A stretch of DNA of 64,000 bases from Microlunatus lacustris (lineage in GTDB: Bacteria > Actinomycetota > Actinomycetes > Propionibacteriales > Propionibacteriaceae), in NCBI GenBank assembly GCA_039527025.1, contig BAAAJN010000010.1, positions 62,001 to 126,000 on the forward strand, given 5' to 3'. The position numbers and the translations under genes were made by a program. The notes under the pieces are model-generated. The model saw only the letters and a program-made list of their open reading frames with translations, searched no databases and was not told where the DNA came from. How positions within the stretch are numbered: the stretch's first letter is position 1; the number at the start of each line of letters is the position of its first letter. Shown in pieces: positions 58,539-64,000 of the stretch.

Positions 58539-59155
58539 ACTGCTTCCGCGGTCACCACCAGGTTGCTGTCGTAGCCGCCGCGGTCGGGCCGGAAGCGGCC
58601 GGTGCAGGTGATCAGCACCAGCCGGTGACCGCCGTCCTGGTCGAAGGCTGCGCCGCCGGTGGCCAGCGCCTGCTTGGCCACCGTCTCGACCGAGACGATC
58701 CGGTAGCGCTGCCGTTGCTCGCCGTCGCGCAGGGTGACCGTCTCACCGCGCTGCACGCGCAGCAGCCGGGCGAAGAAGCCGAGGCCCTCGGTCCGGGAGT
58801 CGACATGACCGGCGACCACAGTGGCCCCGAAGGGGTCCCCGGCCCAGGCGCTGCCGTCCCACCAGCCCACGTGCCGGACCTCCTCGGGCACCACCAGCTG
58901 CCCGTCGACGGTCGAGGCCGGCCGGACCTCGGCCCGGGCCCCGCCCGGGAGCTCGACCGCGGTGGGCACGAAGCGGACCCGGCTGCTGGGCGCGGCACCA
59001 CCCACGCGGGCCGACGGCACGGCCGCGGTCGTCGCCGGCGGCTCGGGCGGAACCGAGGCGGGTGCCTCGGAGGTGGCGCAGCCGCTGAGCACCAGCGCCA
59101 GGGCCAGCCCCAGCGCCGAGAGGGACGCCGCCGCCCGCCGGGTGCTGGCCGTCAG
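58523..59155 (-). CDS. class F sortase lipoprotein with probable CTG start
   Basis: 210 residues if started at the CTG at 59155. The sortase domain shows VAGHVDSRTEGLGFF with the catalytic His, LITCTGRF with the catalytic Cys, and an Arg soon after. Starting at the CTG gives a perfect lipoprotein signal: TASTRRAAA, a hydrophobic LGLALALVLS, then GCA. The usual GTG (59092) would leave only four residues before the lipobox Cys. The CTG overlaps the DUF4397 stop as CTGA. Class F sortases of actinobacteria have largely unknown substrates; the adjacent secreted protein is a candidate partner. Confidence 0.78.
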   Translation of the reverse strand: MTASTRRAAASLSALGLALALVLSGCATSEAPASVPPEPPATTAAVPSARVGGAAPSSRVRFVPTAVELPGGARAEVRPASTVDGQLVVPEEVRHVGWWDGSAWAGDPFGATVVAGHVDSRTEGLGFFARLLRVQRGETVTLRDGEQRQRYRIVSVETVAKQALATGGAAFDQDGGHRLVLITCTGRFRPDRGGYDSNLVVTAEAVGLAR

Positions 59156-59919
59156 GACCAGAGCGCGGTGCCGGGGCGCTGCAGGCGCTCGGCCTGCCCG
59201 CCGGTCCCCGTGTCCACCCGGTCAGGCGCCGCCGAACCGGTGCTGCCGGTCTCGATCACGTGCACGGCGACGTTCATGGTCTTCTTCGACGGGTCACCGA
59301 TCGCGTAGACGCGGTTCAGGGCGCCGCCCTTGACGGTGAGGTCGATCGGCCCGAGCACCACCGGGGAGGACTTGCCGGCCGGCACGATGGCCACCCGGTA
59401 GGTGGCGACCGGCACGACGAGGTTGAGCGACTCCCCGTTCTCGATGTCGGCGAACAGCACCTCGTCGTCGACGCGGATGTCGGCCTCGCCCACCCGGGCG
59501 GTGTGGGCGACGGTCAGCGAGGCCTTGCCGCGCGGCACGGCGGACAGGTCGTTGCGGAAGACGGTGACGGCCGGGTCGGCGTCGTCGTCAGCCGGCAGGT
59601 GCAGCACGACGTCCCAGCTGGAGCCGGCGCTGACCTCGAGCATCCGCTCCAGCAGCACCTCGCCGTCGTCGCTGAAGGTGACCTTGCGCGATCCCGCGGC
59701 GACGTCGAACCCCTTGGTCACCACGGCGGTGCGGACACCCTCGGCCACCGGGTCGCCGTCGACCGCGACATCCACGGTGCGCCCGGGCAGACCCTGCACC
59801 ACGTAGATGGTGGCGTCGTCGGCGGCCTGCACCGGAGCGACGGAGAGTCCGGCCAGGCCCAGTGCCGCGCTGAGCAGCAGCGCGAGCACCGACCCACGAC
59901 GGGCAGCAGTTGTGTTCAC
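59152..59919 (-). CDS. secreted DUF4397 protein
   Basis: 255 residues with a Sec signal peptide (basic start, LALLLSAALGLAGLSV, cleavage after VQA) and two β-rich DUF4397 repeats. There is no transmembrane helix or LPxTG motif at the C-terminus, so attachment by the neighbouring sortase is not evident. DUF4397 domains are exported and of unknown function. GGGGGA precedes the GTG. It is translationally coupled to the sortase. Confidence 0.87.
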   Translation of the reverse strand: MNTTAARRGSVLALLLSAALGLAGLSVAPVQAADDATIYVVQGLPGRTVDVAVDGDPVAEGVRTAVVTKGFDVAAGSRKVTFSDDGEVLLERMLEVSAGSSWDVVLHLPADDDADPAVTVFRNDLSAVPRGKASLTVAHTARVGEADIRVDDEVLFADIENGESLNLVVPVATYRVAIVPAGKSSPVVLGPIDLTVKGGALNRVYAIGDPSKKTMNVAVHVIETGSTGSAAPDRVDTGTGGQAERLQRPGTALWS

Positions 59920-60018
59920 GGGTCCCCCGATCCGGTGTGCCCCTCCCCCGAGGAGCAGGAGCAGGGTACCCCGCTCCCCGAGGCCCTGCCGGCGGCCCCG
60001 GCGATCTGGAGCTGCAGG

Positions 60019-60363
60019 TCAGCCGTCGAGCTGGCGGCGCAGCCGCACCGGGGCCTTGACCCGCCAGGCCTCGGTGACCAGCTCGGCCAGCTCCTCGACG
60101 TCGACGGCCTCGAGCCGCAGCAGCACGACCGCGTGCCCGTCGTAGTGCGACAGCGTCGAGAAGACCTCGGGGCGTGCGCCCAGCAGGGCCTCCTTCTCGC
60201 CCAGGTCGGCCACCGGCACGACGAGCAGGCCGTCCTCGTCCTCGGTGCGCAGCCGCAGGAACCCCTTGCCGGCGACGTGGAAGCCGAGGGTCCCGTACCA
60301 GGTGCCCTCGGACGTGCCGGGCAGCTCCAGCACCACGCGCCGCAGGTCGTCCAAGGTGGCCAC
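60019..60363 (-). CDS. MmcQ/YjbR-family protein
   Basis: 114 residues of the MmcQ/YjbR family (DNA-binding-like fold), with TLDDLRRVVLELPGTSEGTWYG at the start and LRLRTEDEDGLLV in the middle. The role is unknown. The GTG at 60363 is chosen because TACCGT lies six bases upstream; the longer frame is antisense to the reductase gene. Divergent from the aldo/keto reductase. Confidence 0.8.
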   Translation of the reverse strand: MATLDDLRRVVLELPGTSEGTWYGTLGFHVAGKGFLRLRTEDEDGLLVVPVADLGEKEALLGARPEVFSTLSHYDGHAVVLLRLEAVDVEELAELVTEAWRVKAPVRLRRQLDG

Positions 60364-60369
60364 CGGACC

Positions 60370-60375
60370 ACGGTA
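60370..60375 (-). promoter_or_regulatory. -10 box for the leaderless MmcQ gene
   Basis: TACCGT on the minus strand ends six bases before the GTG at 60363. Confidence 0.45.
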
Positions 60376-60399
60376 GACCCGGCCCCTGGTCCCGGGGGC

Positions 60400-60405
60400 T
60401 AGGTT
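60400..60405 (+). promoter_or_regulatory. -10 box for the leaderless aldo/keto reductase gene
   Basis: TAGGTT ends seven bases before the ATG at 60413. Confidence 0.45.
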
Positions 60406-60412
60406 CGGCAGC

Positions 60413-61294
60413 ATGACCGACACCACCTTCTCCGACGCGACCGTCGCCCTGGGCCCGTGCGCGGTGCACCGGCTCGGCTTCGGCGCGATGCAGCTCCCCG
60501 GGCCGGGCGTGATGGGCCCGCCCCGCGACCGCGACGAGGCCCTGGCCGTCCTGCGCCGCGCCGTGGAGCTCGGCGTCGACCACGTCGACACCGCCCAGTA
60601 CTACGGGCCCGACGTGGCCAACGAGCTGATCCGCGAGGCCCTGCACCCCTATCCCGAGGGGTTGGCCCTGGTGTCCAAGGTCGGCGCGGTCCGGGACGCC
60701 AAGGGCGGTTGGCCGCCCGCGCAGCAGCCGGCCGAGCTCCGCGCCGGGGTCGAGGACAACCTCCGCACCCTCGGTGTCGAGCAGCTCGCGGCGGTGAACC
60801 TGCGGGTGCTGGACCCGATCCGCGGTTACACCCCGCCTCCCTTCGAGGACCAGCTGGCCGAGATGGTCGCGATGCGCGACGAGGGGCTCATCGCCGGCAT
60901 CGGCGTCTCCAACGTCGACCTCGAGCAGCTGGACACCGCCATCCGACTGGCCGGCGTCGTCTGCGTGCAGAACGCCTACAGCCTGCTCGACCGCACCTCT
61001 GAGCCCGTGCTGCAGCGCTGCGAGGCCGAGGGCATCGCCTTCGTGCCGTTCTTCCCGCTCGGCTCCGCCTTCCCCGGGATGCCCAAGGTCACCGAGAACG
61101 CGGCCGTCGTGGCCCTGGCCGACCAGCTGGGGGCCACCGAGGCTCAGGTGGGGCTGTCCTGGCTGCTGCACCACAGCCCGAACATCCTGCTGATCCCGGG
61201 CACCAAGTCGCTGGCGCACCTGGAGGAGAACATGGCCACCCTCACCCTGCCGCTCACCGACGACCAGGTCGCCGAGCTGGAGAAGGCGGTCTAG
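60413..61294 (+). CDS. aldo/keto reductase
   Basis: 293 residues with the TIM-barrel pattern of the family: LGFGAMQLPG, the catalytic Asp and Tyr in VDTAQYYGPDVANELI, Lys in LVSKVG, and GVSNVDLEQL. The usual catalytic His position reads as NLRVLD, so it belongs to an oxidoreductase subgroup without a strict tetrad. It reduces aldehydes or ketones with NADPH; the substrate is unknown. Its stop overlaps that of the convergent DksA/TraR gene by four bases. Confidence 0.88.
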   Translation: MTDTTFSDATVALGPCAVHRLGFGAMQLPGPGVMGPPRDRDEALAVLRRAVELGVDHVDTAQYYGPDVANELIREALHPYPEGLALVSKVGAVRDAKGGWPPAQQPAELRAGVEDNLRTLGVEQLAAVNLRVLDPIRGYTPPPFEDQLAEMVAMRDEGLIAGIGVSNVDLEQLDTAIRLAGVVCVQNAYSLLDRTSEPVLQRCEAEGIAFVPFFPLGSAFPGMPKVTENAAVVALADQLGATEAQVGLSWLLHHSPNILLIPGTKSLAHLEENMATLTLPLTDDQVAELEKAV

Positions 61295-61653
61295 CGCCCG
61301 ACGACCGCCGCGCACCTGAGGCAGGACCGGGCCTCGGGTCGGGCGCGGAGCCGGGCCTCCGGAATCGGCTCCCCGCACCGCTCGCACACCCCGTACCGGC
61401 CGGCCGCGAGCCGTCCTCGCGCGGCGGTGAGCTCGGCCAGGGTCTGCTCGGTCCGGACCAGCAGGGCGTCGTCGCGGGCGTGGTCCAGGGAGACGGTGGA
61501 GCCCTCCGGATCGTGCTCGTCGTCGGCGGTGGTCAGGCTGCGGGCGTTCCGCATCGCCTCGATCGCCGCCACCAGCGCGGTCCGCTGCTCCTGGGCCTGC
61601 CGCGCCCGCAGGTCGAGCAGCTCGGCGTAGGTCGGCTCGTCGTCGTCGCTCAT
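61291..61653 (-). CDS. DksA/TraR-type zinc-finger protein
   Basis: 120 residues: a helical N-terminal hairpin followed by the zinc finger CERCGEPIPEARLRARP and CLRC. DksA binds in the RNA polymerase secondary channel; actinobacterial relatives may act similarly. The helix tip lacks a clear DxxDxA pair, so true DksA activity is uncertain. GGAGGA lies six bases before the ATG. Downstream of, and probably cotranscribed with, the PHP gene. Confidence 0.85.
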   Translation of the reverse strand: MSDDDEPTYAELLDLRARQAQEQRTALVAAIEAMRNARSLTTADDEHDPEGSTVSLDHARDDALLVRTEQTLAELTAARGRLAAGRYGVCERCGEPIPEARLRARPEARSCLRCAAVVGR

Positions 61654-61666
61654 CCGCGGTCCTCCC

Positions 61667-62512
61667 TCAGCCCACCCGGGCGGCCATCCGGGCGCTGATC
61701 TCGGCGAACACCGACGGGTCGGTGGTGTTGACGCCCAGGTCGTGGTCGACCTTGCCGGTGCCGTGGTAGTCGCTGGAGCCGGTGGCCAGCAGGTCGAGCT
61801 CGCGGGCCAGCACCCGGAGCCGGTGCCGCGCCGCCCGGTCGTGGTCCTGGTGCTCCACCTCGAGGCCGTCGAGGTGGTGCTCGGCGGCCAGCGACGCCAG
61901 CAGCTCGGGGGGCAGCACGTGCTCGCGCCCGCGGCCCCAGGGGTGGGCGATGACGGCGACCCCGCCCGCCCCGCGGACCAGGTCGATGCCCCGCGCCAGG
62001 TCGATCGCGTACCGGTGGACGTGCGCCGGGCCGCCGTCGTAGAGGTAGCGGTCGAAGGCCTCGGTGCGGTCGTGCACGTGGCCCGCCTCGACCAGGGCGT
62101 CGGCGATGTGCGGCCGGCCGACCGAGGGGCTGTCGCCGACGAACCGCATCACCGCTTCCTCCGAGACCCCGACGCCGAGGGCGTCGAGCTTGGCCAGCAC
62201 ACCGGTGAGCCGGCCGGTCCGGCCCCCGCGCACCCGCGCCATCTCCTCCGCGAGCTCGGGGTCGGCCGGGTCGGCGCCGTAGCCGAGCAGGTGCACGCTG
62301 CTGCCACCTTGGGTGCAGGAGAGCTCCAGGCCCCGGACCACCTGGATGCCCACCCGCTCCCCGGTGGCCACGGCGGCGTCCAGGCCGTCGAAGGTGTCGT
62401 GGTCGGTCAGCGCGACGACGTCGAGCCCCGCCCGGACCGCCTGCTCCACCAGCTGCTCAGGGGTGTCGGTGCCGTCGGAGGTGGAGGAGTGGGTGTGGAG
62501 ATCGATCCGCAT
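61667..62512 (-). CDS. PHP-domain phosphoesterase (TrpH/RNase AM-like)
   Basis: 281 residues. The metal-binding motifs are HTHSSTSDGT, LTDHDTFDG, GLELSC, VIAHPWGRG and SSDYHG, all intact. Relatives hydrolyse 3',5'-bisphosphonucleotides or the 5' ends of small RNAs. TACTCC lies six bases before the ATG, a possible leaderless promoter. Confidence 0.88.
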   Translation of the reverse strand: MRIDLHTHSSTSDGTDTPEQLVEQAVRAGLDVVALTDHDTFDGLDAAVATGERVGIQVVRGLELSCTQGGSSVHLLGYGADPADPELAEEMARVRGGRTGRLTGVLAKLDALGVGVSEEAVMRFVGDSPSVGRPHIADALVEAGHVHDRTEAFDRYLYDGGPAHVHRYAIDLARGIDLVRGAGGVAVIAHPWGRGREHVLPPELLASLAAEHHLDGLEVEHQDHDRAARHRLRVLARELDLLATGSSDYHGTGKVDHDLGVNTTDPSVFAEISARMAARVG

Positions 62513-62518
62513 CCCTCA

Positions 62519-62524
62519 GGAGTA
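62519..62524 (-). promoter_or_regulatory. -10 box for the PHP gene
   Basis: TACTCC on the minus strand ends six bases before the ATG at 62512; a weak match. Confidence 0.3.
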
Positions 62525-62601
62525 CCACGGGCTGTGTCAGCTGCCCTCGCTCCGCTCGGGCGCGGACCACCTGACGAGGCCTTCGACCCTCTGGGCACAG
62601 A

Positions 62602-64000
62602 TCAAGTCGGCAGGAGTCCGCGAGCGACCCGCAGGCCCACCGAGACCCGGGCGAGGTCCGCCCGCCCGCTGCAGATCTGGCGCAGCGTCGTGACCGACGT
62701 CCTCACCCCCGGCACCGAGCGCTCCCAGGCGCGGACGACCTCCTCCACGTCCGCCGTCCCCTCCTCGGGCCGGCCTGCCTGCCGCAGGGCCTCGGCGGTC
62801 AGCCCGGCGTGCACGGCGTGCAGGTCGTCGCGCAGGGCGGCCCGGGCCATCGTCTGCCACCGGTCCGCGCGCGGCAGCTCCAGCACGCGGCCCAGCAGCC
62901 GGTCCAGCCCGAGCCGCTGGCCGAGGGCGAAGTGCACCGCGGCCACCTCGAGCAGGTCGTGCCCGGTTCGGGCCGCCGTCTGGACGACGGTGAGCCCGGC
63001 GTGGGCCGGGGGCAGCACAGCCACCCGCAGGGCCAGCTCGTCCGGCACCCCTGCCTCGCGGTAGCGGGACAGCCGCTTCTGGAACGCCTCGCGCTCCCGG
63101 CCCACCAGCAGCTCCGGCAGGGCGACCCGGAGCGCGGTGAGACCCTCGGCCAGCTCGTCGACGCAGGCCTGGACGTCGACGCGACGGTGCCGGTCGAGCA
63201 GCCAGCGGGTCACCCGCTCCACCACCGTGCGCACCTCCAGCCGCAGCGTGGTCTGCACGGCCGCGTCGATCCGGTGGTCCAGCGCCGCGATGGCCTCGTC
63301 CAGCTCCGCCGCCCCGAAGACGGCCCGGGCGGCGGTGTGGGCGAGGATCACCTCGGCCGCCGTCGCCCCGCTCTCGCCGGAGAGCCGGTGGAAGCAGGTG
63401 ATGCCGGCGGTGTCGACGAACCGGTTGACCGCGACGGTGGCGATGATCTCGCGGTGCAGCCGGTGCCCGCGCATCTGCTCGGCGTACCGCTCCCGGAGGG
63501 GGCGGGGGAAGTAGCCCACCAGGTCCCGCGCCAGGTAGGGGTCGTCGGGCAGGTCGGAGCCCAGCACCTCGCTCTCCAGCACGATCTTGGTGTAGGCCAG
63601 CAGGGTGGCCAGCTCCGGCGCGGTCAGCCCGCCCTTGATCTGGCGGCGGTGCTCCAGCTCCTCCTCACCCGGCAGCGCCTCCAGCGAACGGTCCAGCAGC
63701 CCCTGGTCCTCCAGCCGCTCGATCCAGTCCTCGTGCACCCCGGCCATCGAGACGGCCTGCTGCACGCTGTTGGCCAGCGCGAGGTTCTGCGAGCGGTTGT
63801 GGGCCAGCACCAACCGGGCCACCTCGTCGGTCATCGAGGCCAGCAGCGCGTCCCGGTCGGCCAGGCTGAGCCGGCCGGCCGCGACGTCGGCGGCCAGCAG
63901 GACCTTGATGTTGACCTCGTGGTCGGAGGTGTCGACGCCCGCGGAGTTGTCGATGAAGTCGGTGTTGATGCGGCCGCCCCCGGCGGCGTACTCGATCCGG
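62602..64000 (-). CDS. gdh: NAD-specific glutamate dehydrogenase, 3' part
   Basis: The C-terminal 465 residues of a very large NAD-glutamate dehydrogenase; the 5' part lies beyond the window. The conserved RINTDFIDNSAGVDTSDHEV is at the right edge, followed by the helical C-terminal domain with RSQNLALANSVQQA and VNRFVDTAGITCFHRL. The enzyme converts glutamate to 2-oxoglutarate. In mycobacteria it is inhibited by unphosphorylated GarA, the PknG substrate, so its position 12 kb from pknG fits a shared pathway. Confidence 0.92.
   Translation of the reverse strand, partial: RIEYAAGGGRINTDFIDNSAGVDTSDHEVNIKVLLAADVAAGRLSLADRDALLASMTDEVARLVLAHNRSQNLALANSVQQAVSMAGVHEDWIERLEDQGLLDRSLEALPGEEELEHRRQIKGGLTAPELATLLAYTKIVLESEVLGSDLPDDPYLARDLVGYFPRPLRERYAEQMRGHRLHREIIATVAVNRFVDTAGITCFHRLSGESGATAAEVILAHTAARAVFGAAELDEAIAALDHRIDAAVQTTLRLEVRTVVERVTRWLLDRHRRVDVQACVDELAEGLTALRVALPELLVGREREAFQKRLSRYREAGVPDELALRVAVLPPAHAGLTVVQTAARTGHDLLEVAAVHFALGQRLGLDRLLGRVLELPRADRWQTMARAALRDDLHAVHAGLTAEALRQAGRPEEGTADVEEVVRAWERSVPGVRTSVTTLRQICSGRADLARVSVGLRVARGLLPT

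Noticed and set aside
62513..62601. A small gene between gdh and the PHP gene
   Set aside because: Only 89 bases with no start codon and ribosome binding site in a useful frame; it holds short GC hairpins and the PHP promoter.

Overview
The window is 64 kb of very GC-rich chromosomal DNA with dense gene packing, frequent GTG starts, and 4-base start/stop overlaps (ATGA or GTGA). whiB7, mycoredoxin, nudC, adnAB, uvrD2, moeZ and the DUF3107, DUF5679 and DUF427 families mark it as an actinobacterium. The gene content would fit a soil or rock-dwelling group such as the Geodermatophilaceae, but that placement is inference. I see no rRNA, tRNA, CRISPR, prophage or insertion-sequence gene.

Backbone. 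Bases 1-33500 and 55500-58500 follow, with insertions, the order of Mycobacterium tuberculosis Rv3196-Rv3211: ThiF-like protein, ABC1 kinase, whiB7, uvrD2, mycoredoxin, nudC, adnB/adnA, alkyltransferase-like protein, moeZ, TetR regulator, DUF3107, ferritin-like protein, RhlE helicase. recC-recB-recD sits between mycoredoxin and nudC. With uvrD2, adnAB, a stand-alone LigD polymerase domain and the alkyltransferase-like gene, this makes a concentrated DNA-repair island at 3.8-32.9 kb. whiB7 (3283-2963) has a complete leader: promoter with an AT-rich element, an 81-codon upstream ORF, and a 12-bp terminator hairpin before the start codon, as expected for translation-coupled attenuation of this antibiotic-response regulator.

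Accessory block (33.5-55.5 kb). Between the TetR gene and DUF3107, neighbours in M. tuberculosis, lie a DUF4037 gene, a fructose/ribose-type ABC operon with a divergent LacI regulator, larE-larB-larC for the nickel-pincer cofactor, and a large signalling locus. That locus is TelA, an XpaC-like protein, a CbbX/SpoVK-type AAA+ ATPase, a GlnX-like membrane sensor, lipoprotein GlnH, an unknown helical protein, PknG kinase and a PP2C phosphatase, seven of them linked in series by 4-base overlaps. An opposed M48 protease and a VWA-FHA pair follow. It looks like an extended PknG amino-acid-sensing pathway with its own phosphatase, phosphothreonine reader and ATPase, and is the most interesting system here. 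The 3' part of an NAD-glutamate dehydrogenase gene, the end target of the PknG pathway in mycobacteria, lies at the right edge.

Right end (58.5-64 kb). A class F sortase coupled to a secreted DUF4397 protein, an MmcQ/YjbR protein, an aldo/keto reductase, a DksA/TraR zinc-finger protein, a PHP phosphoesterase and the truncated gdh gene.

Recurring signals. At least 13 genes have a TANNNT-like -10 box 6-7 bases before the start codon, indicating leaderless mRNAs. Two genes appear to start at CTG within a CTGA overlap. A palindromic repeat with arms CCTGAGCCTGTCGAAGG occurs in and beside the PknG locus, once inside a coding sequence.
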